Positions 1-9,291 of a DNA stretch of 34,327 bases are shown piece by piece. The notes under the pieces were generated by a model. That model was not told the origin of the DNA and did no database searches. It worked only from the letters and a program-made list of their open reading frames with translations. The first letter of the stretch is position 1. Every line of letters starts with the position of its first letter. Source of the DNA: Moraxella cuniculi DSM 21768 (GTDB lineage: Bacteria > Pseudomonadota > Gammaproteobacteria > Pseudomonadales > Moraxellaceae); NCBI RefSeq assembly GCF_900156515.1, contig NZ_FTNU01000021.1, positions 1 to 34,327 on the forward strand, read 5' to 3'. The position numbers and the translations under genes are program-made.

Positions 1-46
1 GCCATCACAGACAGCTTGAAATCAAGTGTGTATTTTGCCATAGAAA

Positions 47-95
47 GCACCCCAAGAGTTAGTAGTGGAATGTCTAACTTTTGGGGTGCGGTTCA
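47..95. repeat. 16-bp inverted repeat; possible IS3-family right end
   Basis: The left arm GCACCCCAAGAGTTAG (47-62) and right arm CTAACTTTTGGGGTGC (74-89) pair with one mismatch around an 11-nt loop. The right arm plus its extension to GGTTCA (95) resembles the terminal repeat of IS150-group IS3 elements, whose ends often carry a CCCCAAAAGTTxGAC core. No transposase is visible because the window begins here. There is no T tract after the stem, so it is not a textbook terminator. The IS assignment is inference from memory of family ends. Confidence 0.35.
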
Positions 96-259
96 AATGT
101 TTTTGGGAGGGTTTTTGTTTTTAAAGCATTTGCTTAAAATGTTTTCATGGAGAGCTTGTTGCCTGTTTTTGTAAAATGTTTTTAAAAAATTTGGCAAGCC
201 TTTTTTTTGGGCATGCTTGATTTTTTTTGTTATTTACTTATCACTTTTAAGGGTGTTTT

Positions 260-608
260 ATGAGCAAAATCAATGCACAAGATGAACAGCAGTACGAAAT
301 GGTGATGGTAATCTCAGAATTTTTTAAAAAATGAGAATCTTGTCGCCAATGATTGTGATGGTGTGGCAATGCGATTGTATGAATGTTTGCAAAAGGTTTT
401 TGGTGGTTGCAATATTTATTTTAAAAAAGGCATTGCTGGGCAAGCAGATGAAGAAGGTTGGCAAATGCTGATAGACCAAGACAAAGGGCTTAGTATTCAT
501 CAGATTGCCCAAAAATATCAAAAGACTTGTCAATCTGTCTACAAGAAGCTATCCAAAGCAAGAACGGAAAGATGCAAGCAAAATAATGAAAACTTTGGAG
601 CTTTATAA
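260..608 (+). pseudogene. Mor-like phage transcription activator, frameshifted
   Basis: A start ATG at 260 with AAGGG upstream opens a 24-codon frame that ends at TGA 332-334 just after a T6-A6 run. The next frame continues without a break from 312 to 608. Joined by a one-base change in the run, the product is about 115 aa. The second part has the pattern of the Mu Mor/C activator family: a double glycine followed by an aromatic beta segment (VFGGCNIYFKK) and a C-terminal helix-turn-helix (GLSIHQIAQKYQKTCQSVYK). In Mu-like phages Mor switches on the middle promoter. Neighbours on the right are also Mu-like, which supports a prophage remnant. The homopolymer position could mean a sequencing error or slippage rather than a fixed mutation. 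Confidence 0.6.
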
Positions 609-619
609 GGTGGCAAACA

Positions 620-1332
620 ATGAATGACTTAGAAGTAAAACGCTTTTAAATTTCAAGAACAGGCGTGCACACAGACAGTAACGGCAATGAGCATACTTTT
701 TCTGATGTGCTATTTAATAAGCTGATAATACGATTTAATCAACTGGCACAAATCATAGCAATCAACAAACGCCCCTATATCTTGAACATCCCCAAAGCAA
801 AGCTAATAATGACCCAACACGCCATCAAAGCTACGGCTATGTGTCTAGCCTTGAATTGGATAATGGGCGATTGTATGCGGTGGCGTGGGTTAATCGTAAA
901 CTTATCAATTTGATAAAAAGCGGACAATATAAGGCGGTATCAGCTGGCTTTATGAAAGTGGATGATGATTTATGGTTAGACCATGTCGCTTTTGTCAAAA
1001 GACCTGCGGTAAAAGACATGGAAGTACTTAGTTTTTCAGAGCATTCTTTTGTGCAAAACTGCGTAATGGCATTGGTAAATACCCATGATTTTAATGCTGG
1101 TAATGCCATTCACAAAAAGGCTTTATCATGGATGAAAGCCTTTAATACCGATTACGAAACAGCGGTCATTTCAATCATGCGTGAGTAAGCAAATACTGCT
1201 AATTTTTCAAAAAGAAACAGCAATAACCAATCCTATCAGTTGCACCAAAAAGCCTTAGCTTATCAAGCTCAATGCGGCGTAAGTTATAAAACGGCGGTGC
1301 GTGAATGCTTAAAACAAGAGGCCGCTCTATGA
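620..1332 (+). pseudogene. Mu I-like phage protease/scaffold, degenerate
   Basis: An ATG at 620 follows AAGGTGG (607-613) and begins MNDLEVKRF, then TAA at 647. The same frame goes on as ISRTGVHTDSNGNEHTFSD. Around 785 the frame shifts, and the next frame reads EHPQSKANNDPTRHQSYGYV, then a segment around LIKSGQYKAVSAGF, then VKRPAVKDMEVLSF. These are hallmarks of the Mu gpI-type prohead protease. Another in-frame TAA lies at 1186, after which the frame continues to TGA 1330-1332. The tail contains two copies of a short motif (HKKALSWMKAFNTDYETAV and HQKALAYQAQCGVSYKTAV) typical of these proteins' C-termini. With two stops and one frameshift the gene is dead. It lies between the Mor-like gene and an intact small phage gene that overlaps it by 4 bases. 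Confidence 0.6.
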
Positions 1333-1865
1333 GTAAATCGACCATTAAAAATGATATTGCCAAAATCAAAAGTGAAATTCAAAAATGGTACGATGAATTA
1401 AAGCAGTTGAATCAAGAAAAATCAAGCTATGAAATGCAAATCAAAGAGCTTGAAATGATGCCTGTAAACCGTACGGATTTTGGTGTATTACTGAAAGAAT
1501 CTATCGCTCAAGAAGCGAGCAACTATACCAAAAACATTGCTCAAAGCCTGCTGCAACCTGAATTTGTTGATAAAGAAATGCAGGAAAAATATAACGGATT
1601 TAAGGCGATGAATGAAAGAAGTCTTAAAGACTTTGAGTGGTGCAAGAATAATCAAAGGTTTGAATGGTTATTTAATGCTTTTCGTAGCCATAAAAACCTA
1701 ATCACACCAAGTAACAGCACAGAAACAAGACAAATGTTATGCTGGTTAATTCCTGATGTGGTGTATGAAAAAACCATGCATATTATCAATACTGAAATAG
1801 GTGAAAAATGGGGAAATGATGACTTGCCAAGCATTGATGAAAGATACAAACTAATTTATCATTAA
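1329..1865 (+). CDS. Small coiled-coil phage-remnant protein, unknown function
   Basis: The ATG at 1329 overlaps the stop of the preceding phage protease frame (ATGA), a coupling typical of phage operons. I therefore prefer this start to the in-frame ATG at 1305. The product is 178 aa. Residues 1-45 are charged and heptad-like (IAKIKSEIQKWYDELKQLNQ), predicting a coiled coil. The remainder is soluble and rich in aromatic and charged residues, with no signal peptide or membrane segment. I do not recognise a family. It seems to be the only unbroken reading frame of this prophage remnant, so it may be recently orphaned rather than useful. Confidence 0.5.
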   Translation: MSKSTIKNDIAKIKSEIQKWYDELKQLNQEKSSYEMQIKELEMMPVNRTDFGVLLKESIAQEASNYTKNIAQSLLQPEFVDKEMQEKYNGFKAMNERSLKDFEWCKNNQRFEWLFNAFRSHKNLITPSNSTETRQMLCWLIPDVVYEKTMHIINTEIGEKWGNDDLPSIDERYKLIYH

Positions 1866-1960
1866 GGGAGAAAATTAGTTTATGCCAAAATCGGATTGAT
1901 GAATTACAAAGGGTTGTTAATGAGATGAGTTCAATAACAATTAACCTTGAAATTTAAGTG
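1866..1960 (+). pseudogene. Short 3' fragment of a phage-like gene
   Basis: A frame without a usable start ends RIDELQRVVNEMSSITINLEI and then TAA at about 1958. It looks like the coiled-coil tail of a small phage protein whose front has been deleted. It sits directly upstream of a strong terminator, as the end of an operon would. Confidence 0.25.
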
Positions 1961-1961
1961 A

Positions 1962-2000
1962 AAAAAACACCTTTAATGTGAAAAATTAAAGGTGTTTTTT
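1962..2000 (+). terminator. Rho-independent terminator (bidirectional-looking)
   Basis: AAAAAACACCTTTAAT (1962-1977) pairs perfectly with ATTAAAGGTGTTTTTT (1985-2000) around a 7-nt loop. The stem is flanked by A and T runs, so it could stop transcription from either side. It closes the phage-remnant block. Confidence 0.8.
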
Positions 2001-2097
2001 GTTGTGTGCTACAAATAAGTGAAACAACCTTACGTTAAGTGCAAGAAAGTTTTGTTTGTTTTATTGCAAAAATTTGAGAGTTTTATCGTGTTGCGTA

Positions 2098-2586
2098 ACA
2101 CTATGGCTTGCTATCCATTATCCCCAACGCTTTAAAAAAATCATTGTTAGTAATACTGCTGCCAAAATTGGACAAACAAATGCTTGGCAAGATAGGGCAA
2201 ATATCGTGCTGGAACAAGGGCTTAAAAACATTGCCAATTCCGCCCCCAGTCGTTGGTTTGGTAAAGACTTTATAGTCCACCATGGTGCTGTCGTTGCTCG
2301 CCTGGTTGATATTCTTGCCCATCAAAATACCAATGGCTATGCTGCTTGCTGTCAAGCTTTGGCAGTTGCTGATGTACGAAACAAGCTTGGCAATATTAAT
2401 ACGCCTCTTTTGTCCATCGGTGGAGAATTTGACCTCATCACACCTATTAGTGACGCTCAGTTTATTGCCGACAATATACCAAATGCCGCCATTGCCACCA
2501 TTGCCACCTCTCATATTTCAAATATTGAGCGTCCAGATGGCTTTAATGCAATCATCGAAAGATTTTTATGCACCAATTATTACTGA
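2098..2586 (+). pseudogene. pcaD: 3-oxoadipate enol-lactonase (PcaD), 5'-truncated
   Basis: From LWLAIHYPQRF onward the sequence reads like the C-terminal two-thirds of PcaD, an alpha/beta hydrolase that opens 3-oxoadipate enol-lactone in the beta-ketoadipate pathway. Visible family features are IVSNTAAKIG, APSRWF, GYAACCQALA, the acid strand GGEFDLITP and the catalytic-His segment SHISNIE. The first roughly 90-100 residues, including the GxSxGG nucleophile elbow, are missing. The open frame runs on to a TTG at 2056, but those residues (FYCKNLRVLSCCVT) are not PcaD-like. Without its serine the protein cannot be an active lactonase. No other pca gene is nearby, so this is an isolated leftover of an aromatic-acid catabolic operon or of a rearrangement. 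Confidence 0.75.
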
Positions 2587-2688
2587 TTGGTGCATAGCCA
2601 ATTAACCTTTAACAGTAATGATTTTTGGAATTTGCATTAGACTGTCTATTATTATACCCTGCTAGCGGTTACCACCCAAAAAAATCAA

Positions 2689-2722
2689 AAACCCATAAAA
2701 CATCATACAGTTTTATGGGTTT
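2689..2722 (-). terminator. Rho-independent terminator of the OmpA-like gene
   Basis: AAACCCATAAAA (2689-2700) and TTTTATGGGTTT (2711-2722) form a 12-bp stem with a 10-nt loop. Read on the minus strand it is followed by a T-rich tract (TTTTTGATTTTTTT). It lies 15 bases beyond the stop of the OmpA-family gene. Confidence 0.8.
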
Positions 2723-2736
2723 GATAAGCGGTCAAA

Positions 2737-3327
2737 TTATTTGGCGTAACCGCTTACATCAACGGTTACACGACGGTTTGGCTGTAAGCAGTTTTTTAGT
2801 GCCTCGCGACCAAGACTGTCTGAGCATTGTACAACAGGTTGGCTCTCGCCAGCACTGGTTGCACTAATTGGAACCAAGATGCCTTTTTGTTGCAGATATG
2901 CTTTGACTGTATCGGCACGGCGTTGACCCAAGGCAAGATTATACGACTCGCTGCCTAGGCGGTCAGTATACCCTGTCAAGGCAATGCCTGAGATTTCAAT
3001 AAATTCTTCATTTAGGACACGAGCCAATTCGTCCAAGCGAGCTTTGCCCTCTGGCAACATATCCGCCATGCCTGATTTATCAAAACGAAACAGTGCATCA
3101 GCTGCGATTTCGATTTGTCTAACTGGTGGCGGCACTGGTCGCTCTGGCTGAACAGGCACAGGCTCAGGAATAATAACAGGTTGCTCAACCACAACTGGCG
3201 GAACCACCTCAACAGGTTTTGCTTCCTCAGGCGGACACCAGCGGTGAATGACATCACGGGCTTGTGCTGTGCTGCCTAGCGTGGCAAGGATGCAGCAAGC
3301 GGTAAGAAATTTCATTTTTTTCATCAT
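2737..3327 (-). CDS. OmpA-family peptidoglycan-binding protein
   Basis: This complete 196-aa exported protein has a signal peptide in residues 1-23 (basic start, hydrophobic core, then STAQA). A Pro/Val/Glu-rich spacer (about 35-70) precedes an OmpA C-terminal domain (about 72-192). The domain carries the family's peptidoglycan-binding signatures (TGYTDRLGSESYNLALGQRR, GESQPV, NRRV) and a Cys pair around CSDSLGREALKNC, as in Neisseria RmpM-like proteins. There is no N-terminal beta-barrel, so it should be a periplasmic anchor linking the wall to a membrane protein. AGGA lies just before the ATG. It follows a large autotransporter gene on the same strand by about 60 bases, which suggests co-transcription, and has its own terminator. 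Confidence 0.85.
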   Translation of the reverse strand: MMKKMKFLTACCILATLGSTAQARDVIHRWCPPEEAKPVEVVPPVVVEQPVIIPEPVPVQPERPVPPPVRQIEIAADALFRFDKSGMADMLPEGKARLDELARVLNEEFIEISGIALTGYTDRLGSESYNLALGQRRADTVKAYLQQKGILVPISATSAGESQPVVQCSDSLGREALKNCLQPNRRVTVDVSGYAK

Positions 3328-3340
3328 ATTATCCTAATCG

Positions 3341-3362
3341 GCTGCCACCCTCAGGTGGCAGC
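3341..3362 (-). other. GC-rich intergenic hairpin
   Basis: GCTGCCACC (3341-3349) and GGTGGCAGC (3354-3362) form a perfect 9-bp stem with a 4-nt loop between the autotransporter end and the OmpA-like start. It lacks a T tract, so it may be an mRNA processing or attenuation structure rather than a full terminator. Confidence 0.5.
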
Positions 3363-3386
3363 GTTTGCGTTGATAGAAGAGGGGGC

Positions 3387-6300
3387 TTATTTCCAAGTAT
3401 ATTTCCAACCCACCGTACCACGATAGCCATCGCGTTTAGCACTGCCACCGAACTCACGTTCGTAGCGAGCATCTGCATAAACATAGCTTTGTTTCGAGGT
3501 GGGTAATTGGATACCGACACCCACTTCACCCCAAGTTGAGGCGTATTTTTCTTCAAGTGAGCTGCGTCCGATATTGACTTTGCCCGAACGAACAAAATCG
3601 TGTAACACATTGGCAGTAGCGTAGAACGTTTTCGTGTTAAGCTCCTTAGTTGGCGCATTATAGGCCAAGCGAACGCCCACACGACCACGTAAGCTGTGTT
3701 GTGTGTCTGGCTTCACTTGGCGAGTGCCGTCGTTAAAGTCATTCAAACGCAACACTTGGTAGCTTAACTGAGCTTGTGGCTCAATCATCCATACACCTTC
3801 GGTCGGTTGGTAGTCACTCAATGCATAAGGACGACCCACTTCTGCCGAAAGGATAGCACCCCAGCCATTTTGTGAGGCTTTGATACCACGGCGTGATTCA
3901 TAGCGGTTACGTAGGTAAGACACTTGACCCACCAAATCAAGGTAGCTGCCGTTTAGGGCGTAGCGTGTGTGGCTTACCCCAAGGCTAAAGCTCTCTGCTT
4001 TACCTTTGCCTGTGTGTTTGTCTTGGCTGATGATACCGTCTTCGGCACGCAAGCGATCATTAAAGCTCGTGTTAGCACGGGTGTAGGCGAAGTAAGCACC
4101 GCTTAATTGGTGACCGCCGTTCTCATCACGGTTGATAGCAAAATCATGTCCGATTTGCAGACCGTACATATTGCTATCGTAGCCAAAGCGTTTCTTGCCG
4201 TCTTCTTCTAGTTTGCGACCAAAGATTCGTGCCCAAGATTGTGCATCAGCATCTTTGCCACAAGTACCACACTCGTCCCAAGCCAGCGTTTGGTTTTCGC
4301 CACGGCGTTCGTGCAAGGTCGCCAAGCTGGTGTAGCCCATTTCCATATTCACTTTTGGCATCGCCACATAGGCAGCTACCTCTGGTGCATAGATTGGCGT
4401 GCTTGGTTGCTCTGGCTGTGGCTCAGGTTGCGGTTCTGGCTGCGGCTCAGGTTGTGGTTCTGGCTGCGGCTCAGGTTGCGGTTCTGGCTGCGGCTCAGGT
4501 TGCGGTTCTGGCTGTGGCTCAGGTTGCGGTTCTGGCTGCGGCTCAGGTTGTGGTTCTGGCTGCGGCTCAGGTTGTGGCACGGCAGTCAATGTCCACGCAT
4601 AGGTGTTGGTTCCCGGCACTTTGGTTAATTGTGCTTGTTCTGCGTTGGCTGTATCGGCAGTACCCGAGAATTGGGCATTGTCGTTACCGTTGATTTCCAC
4701 CACTGTAGCAGAATATTTCGTTGTTTCGCCCGCTAAGACATCACCGATAATGTTACCGTTGGTGCTCACCGTTGTGCTACCTGTCGCATCACCGTTGATT
4801 GTCAGTTTATCGCTGAAACTTGTACCATCTTGATACCAAGAGGTATTGACGATAAGGTTGGCATTAGTGCCTGTGTAGCTGTCAGTCGTGATGGTTTTGA
4901 AGTTGCGCGCTAATTTTGGATCTGCCACCGATGACAAGGGCTAAAGCGTACGGTAGAGTTATTCACCGCAAGACTTGTCATCGCAGAATCCGCCGTGACA
5001 CGCCAAGTGCTATCGTTTAAGGCAACCGTTGAGGTAGCATTGTCAGCTTTGACAAAAGCACCCGCAAGGGTTGAGTTATTAGCCGTAAATTGCGTTACGC
5101 CACTTTGTGCATCAAGGAGGCGGGTCGCATTGAGCGTAGCGTTATTCGCGGTAAAGGTATTCGGTGTTGCTGTGCTGCCTTCGGTGGCTTTTACTAGCGT
5201 ACCATTCGTATTCACATTCACCGTGCTGCCATTGACTTCAACCACGCCGCCGTTGTCGGTACTAAAGGCCGTGCTGTTGTTGCCAGAAAGGGCAAGTGTT
5301 TTGGCATCAAAAACCAATTTACCTTGGTTGCGTGCGATATAAGCATTCACGCCTTCTACATTGGTGGTGGTGTCAAGCGATGAATTTAGGGTAGAGGCTT
5401 TGATACCGCCATCTACATTGTTATTGACATCATAACCTTGACCATCAACCACGCCGATAACCGCACCTTTGCCCGAAATATTCACGGTAGCGTTATTATC
5501 GATATTACCCGTAGCACCGCCTTCGATACGAAGGGCATTGCTGCCTTCGCCCGTGAGATTAAAGGTGAGCGTATCGGCATTGATGGTGGTGTTAGAGCCC
5601 GTGCCGAGCACCGCAATGCTATCTTTACCTGAAGTGGTGATTTTGGTTAAACCATTGGCAACGAATTTTGCTCCATCGGCGATGCGATAAAGGTTAGAAC
5701 GCTCGGTATCCACGCTCATTTTCGCTTCGTTAGTGGTGATGGAAGCGTTTTCGCCAAAGATATAAAAACCGATTTGGTCTGTACCTTGGTTGAATTTTGG
5801 TGAAGAACCTTGATTAACGGTTAGGGTAGCATAGTTACGTGCGTGTACACCAATGGCGCCTACGCCATTGAGGTTAATTTCACCATCAATCGTACCGCTT
5901 GCTTGGCGGTCGGCAGAATAACCTTCGGCATAAACCGCATAGTTACGCGTGCCACTTTTCGGATCTTGTCCACCGTTAATGGTGATGTTCGAGGTTTCGG
6001 TCGCGTCCACTTTGGCTTTGCCGTCAAGTTTTACCGCTACAGTGTTGATGCCATCTACGGTAATCTTACCGGCAGTTAGAATATCGGCATCGCCAGAGTC
6101 TTGTGCTAATAAACCGATATTTTGGAGTGGAGGTGAACCGTTCGCATTTTGTGCTTCGCCGTTTAAGTTGATTTGGCTGTCTTTGTGAAGGGTGATTTTG
6201 CTGCCAGCCGCTGTTCGAGTCACAGCGATGGCAGTCGCATTTTGAGCCTTAGTGCCTACAGTGATAGTGCCGTTATGGGTAACAGTAGTGTTAATTGTGG

Positions 6301-8047
6301 GCTTATCCTTCGAATCAATCGGTTTTACCCAGATACCATAAGTTTGCAGGTTAGGGGTGGTCTCTTGTGTTGCCGCACCTTTTTCATATTGAGCGGTGCG
6401 ACCGATATAAATCTCACCATCATTGGTAACGATTGAGAGTTCACCTTCCGCAATCATACCAGCGGTATTCGTTTTAATGCCATTATTAACCGCCACATTG
6501 ATCACGCCTGTTGAGAAATTGACTGCCTTACTGTCATTGCCTACTTTTACACCATAGTTCATTTTTTCTGGTGCATTTAATGTGTAACCTGCCACATTGA
6601 TAATGTTGTTATTCTCAAAGTATCCTTGATCATATACGGTGACAGCCATACCTTCCACATAGTTGCTGGTCGTAGGGTTACTACTGTTTCCAGAGGTATC
6701 ATGGCCATCTTTAGAATAATAACCTGTTGAAATCACACCGTTGTTAATGCCGCGTGAGCCTTGATCACGTACGACCATTTGATAGAAGGTACCAGAGATT
6801 TTTGCTCCTTCTTCAACGATAGCTGTACCATATTTTTCGGCAAGCATTGCACCACCTGACTTTGCTTTATTTGAGGCAGCATTAAGCGTGTCTGGTACTG
6901 ATCGAACATCAAGATAAGCACCGTTTTTAACCGTAACGGTTGAACCTTCGCCTGAAGCTGCCATCACCCAGCGTTCACCACGCTTTTGAGCGACATCATC
7001 ATTTGGAATAGTTTCTTGGAAAGTGTATATGTTGTATTCAAACTTTAATGCTTTATCAAATGCATCATCATAGGCTTTTTGTAGGCCGTTTTGTTCTTCA
7101 CCCGGGAAGAGTCTCGGCTCTTGTAGGCGAGCGATTAATGCATCGTTATAGACCTTGAGGCTTGCCGCATCGGTAACATTATAGGTTTGACCATCAAACT
7201 CCACTTGACCTGCATATTTTGGCACTTGGCGAGTTAGTGCAACGGTGGTGGTTTCACCAATTGCCGCTGGCTGGCTTGGGTCGGCACTTGAGGCACGGTA
7301 AGTATTGGCATTACCAAAGTTAATGCGGTTTTGGCTTGTCCAATCAATATCCGCACCTGATTCTGCCTGTGCCAATGTGGTGCGTTTGGCATACATTAAC
7401 AATGTATTTCTGTCTTGCTCAATGTTTACCTCTGCTTTGGCTTCGTTTGACGCATTTACAAAGCGAGCATTGATATATTGATTATCGCCAACGCTAAGAT
7501 TTGGCACTTCAACATTCTCGGTCCCCCAAGTGCCACCAATAATATTGTCGCTGTTGTAGGTGGCAACGGTGTTCACTGAACGAGTTGGGACATTGGGTGC
7601 ACCCACACTATTGTTTTTCTGACCTACAGTAAGGCGCTGAGCGTCTCTCAGTTCATTGCCATTTTCATCTTGATACGACACCTAATCAGGCGTTGTCGAG
7701 ATATGAGACTCAGTGCCCTGCTCAACATTACTGGCTTTACCTGTTAAAAGCAACGTTTGACCTGCGCCATCAACAAGAGCTTGACCTACTCTTTCATCAT
7801 TTAATCGAGGATTATAGCTGTTTCCTTGGGTGGCATCTTGTAGAGCGGTAATTGTACATTCGGTGGCAGTTGAACCATCACCACATGTTGCCGCCTCCGC
7901 AGGTAGAGCAACTCCACCACCGACAACCATCGCTGACACCAACATGGCAGCACGCGCGCCACCTTGTTTTTTACGACTACCCAGTTCAGAACAAACAACC
8001 CAAGCACCTTGGGCAGCTGACCAGACAATTTTATATATTTGGTTCAT
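3387..8047 (-). pseudogene. Type Va autotransporter adhesin-like protein, broken by stop and frameshift
   Basis: Three consecutive frames together encode one autotransporter of about 1560 aa. Frame 1 (7682-8047) starts with an extended signal peptide (MNQIYKIVWSAAQGAWVVCS, then a hydrophobic core and LPAEA) typical of large secreted virulence proteins. It ends at TAG 7682-7684, and the passenger resumes in the same frame at once (4910-7681) as 900+ residues of Asn/Thr/Gly-rich beta-helix sequence. Near 4915-4937 a one-base shift is needed to join the last frame (3387-4937). That frame has a pertactin-like end ([15 protein letters not shown]), a Pro-Glu-Pro-Gln linker and a C-terminal autotransporter beta-barrel (last ~290 residues, ending GWKYTWK). 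Base composition by eye is more GC-rich than neighbouring genes, suggesting transfer. CTTAAGG sits just ahead of the ATG. With both lesions no surface protein is made, unless the stop is read through and the shift is slippage or error. Confidence 0.75.
4409..4577 (-). repeat. Tandem 12/24-bp repeat encoding (Pro-Glu-Pro-Gln)n
   Basis: About 14 copies of a 12-bp unit lie in tandem. Two variants (GGTTCTGGCTGC and GGCTCAGGTTGC/T on the plus strand) tend to alternate as a 24-bp unit. On the minus strand they encode a Pro-Glu-Pro-Gln linker between passenger and beta-barrel. Units are multiples of 3, so copy-number change would alter spacer length, not frame. Confidence 0.9.
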
Positions 8048-8070
8048 GAAAAATACCTTAAGATTATGTC

Positions 8071-8320
8071 AAGATTTGCAATATTTACCCAGTCCAACTT
8101 AGACAAGCAAAATAGCGTAAGATTTGCACTGCAAAATTCTACACAAATGTTTTGTTTGTGCAATAAAAGAATTGTATTAATTTCTTAATATGAGGGGGGT
8201 GATGAGGCTGTTACCATCGATTAAAAAGCTCAATAGCAGCTAAATAATTAGCAAATCTTAATTAAAACAAATAGTTGGTATAATAGAAAAGTACACTTGT
8301 ACCGATTTTCGGCAAATCTT
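8071..8320. promoter_or_regulatory. Four copies of GCAAATCTT in the autotransporter upstream region
   Basis: The 9-mer GCAAATCTT occurs at 8251-8259 and 8312-8320 on the plus strand and at 8071-8079 and 8119-8127 on the minus strand. A perfect odd palindrome TTTGCACTGCAAA (8123-8135) overlaps one copy. Four identical 9-mers in 250 bases, two per orientation, suggest a regulator binding cluster or a small dispersed repeat. The stretch 8048-8513 otherwise holds no gene that I can support. Confidence 0.4.
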
Positions 8321-8476
8321 GTTTGTTATTGTATGTTTATTTTTGTGTAGTTATGTAAGTTTTCTTACTGCTATTCGTCTGTTCATTTTGACTGCCAAAG
8401 GCTGTCTTGGGCATTGGCACGCAGTTTGCTTATTCATTATTGATGCTGATATTTCGCTACACTAACACGCCAAAAC

Positions 8477-8507
8477 AAAAAGCCCAAATCATTGACTTGG
8501 ACTTTTT
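8477..8507 (-). terminator. Terminator of the former tRNA-Gly gene
   Basis: AAAAAGCCCAA (8477-8487) and TTGGACTTTTT (8497-8507) form a stem with one mismatch. On the minus strand it ends in a T run and lies 6 bases past the CCA end of the partial tRNA. This is the original terminator on the chromosomal side of the scar. Confidence 0.7.
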
Positions 8508-8513
8508 AAAATT

Positions 8514-8558
8514 TGGAGCGGGAAACGAGATTCGAACTCGCGACCCCAACCTTGGCAA
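8514..8558 (-). other. 3' half of tRNA-Gly(GCC): candidate attachment site
   Basis: The minus strand of this stretch reads TTGCCAAGGTTGGGGTCGCG, then AGTTCGAATCTCGTTTCCCG, then CTCCA. This is the anticodon loop with GCC, the anticodon 3' stem, the complete T arm (GTTCGAATC), the acceptor 3' strand and an encoded CCA of tRNA-Gly. The 5' half (D arm and acceptor 5' strand) is absent: the bases beyond 8558 no longer match. Such 3' tRNA fragments are the usual duplicated att core of tyrosine-recombinase islands, and a recombinase operon starts about 150 bases to the right. Given the orientation, the displaced 3' end should have chromosome on its left and island on its right, with an intact tRNA-Gly at the far right end, outside this window. 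Confidence 0.8.
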
Positions 8559-8609
8559 TGTCAGACACCAAAATTATCTTAGATCACTTTACCCTTAAAA
8601 ACAAGCTAT

Positions 8610-8635
8610 AACAAGCACTTATGGCTTGTTTTTTT
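8610..8635 (+). terminator. Rho-independent terminator
   Basis: AACAAGC (8610-8616) and GCTTGTT (8624-8630) form a 7-bp stem followed by TTTTT. It insulates the recombinase operon from transcription entering from the left. Confidence 0.65.
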
Positions 8636-8709
8636 GTAAAAATTATTTGCTGTTTGGGGTAATTTTAAGTAAAATAAATTTGATTTAGGCACGGTAATTT
8701 TACTGTAAA

Positions 8710-9291
8710 ATGACACCAACCAAATATTTTATCATCATGACCAGACAGAAATTTGGCAAAATCACTCCACTAACATTCTCATCAAAAATAACAATCTTAA
8801 CTCATGAGTCTGCCAAAGATTCCTATGAGTTGTTTTGCGATATTTATACAGAGTTAAATTTGGATGTTATGACTGATTTTAGCAATAAGATGGTTAATGT
8901 CATCAAGTCAGATAACATCTATTACTTTTTTGATGATTACGAATATTTTATTAACCTGCAAGATGGCGATGTCATTTATGCCAGATTAGCTGATGGTCAT
9001 GAAGTCAATATCAAGCAAGCTGGTTGGAATGCGGTTTTTGATTTTATTAAAACCATTCGCCCAATCAAACCCGATATCATCAGAGCATTTATCAAGGCAC
9101 TTCCTGATGATGTTGTTATTAAAGACATAGAGTGTCAAGGCAAGCTTAAAATTGCTGATGTTCTAAGACGCCTTAAAGAGCCACGATACAGATTTGATTA
9201 TCAAGACAAAAAGTTATCAGCACCACCCTATCATCGGGGTATGCCAACATTTGATGATTTGATTATGGAGGTGATTAATGGGGGTTTATGA
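8710..9291 (+). CDS. Small accessory gene of the recombinase operon, unknown function
   Basis: The product is a 193-aa soluble protein with no signal peptide or membrane segment. An alternative ATG at 8737 (MTRQKFGKI) would remove nine residues; neither start has a strong ribosome site. The sequence is acidic and aromatic-rich, with a middle segment DNIYYFFDDYEYFINLQDGD and a C-terminal part around KIADVLRRLKEPRYRF. I recognise no domain. It overlaps the next gene by 14 bases (that gene's GGAGGTGA lies inside its 3' end). Two-recombinase modules often carry such a third, small gene (compare TnpC of Tn554 and GmtX of gamma-mobile-trio islands). A cofactor or directionality role is inference only. 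Confidence 0.65.
   Translation: MTPTKYFIIMTRQKFGKITPLTFSSKITILTHESAKDSYELFCDIYTELNLDVMTDFSNKMVNVIKSDNIYYFFDDYEYFINLQDGDVIYARLADGHEVNIKQAGWNAVFDFIKTIRPIKPDIIRAFIKALPDDVVIKDIECQGKLKIADVLRRLKEPRYRFDYQDKKLSAPPYHRGMPTFDDLIMEVINGGL

Noticed and set aside
4409-4577. CRISPR-like regular repeat
   Set aside because: Units are contiguous 12/24-bp tandem repeats with no spacers and lie inside a coding frame.
4229-4693. Plus-strand ORFs rich in repeated Gly-Cys-Gly-Ser or Trp-Leu-Arg
   Set aside because: They are antisense shadows of the Pro-Glu-Pro-Gln repeat in the autotransporter linker.
4910-7681. Independent 923-aa gene starting at GTG 7679-7681
   Set aside because: The GTG directly follows the TAG in the same frame, and the preceding frame supplies the signal peptide; it is one interrupted gene.
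8407-8598. 63-aa plus-strand ORF including NEIRTRDPN
   Set aside because: It is a translation of the tRNA-Gly 3' half and its terminator on the opposite strand, a well-known spurious ORF type.
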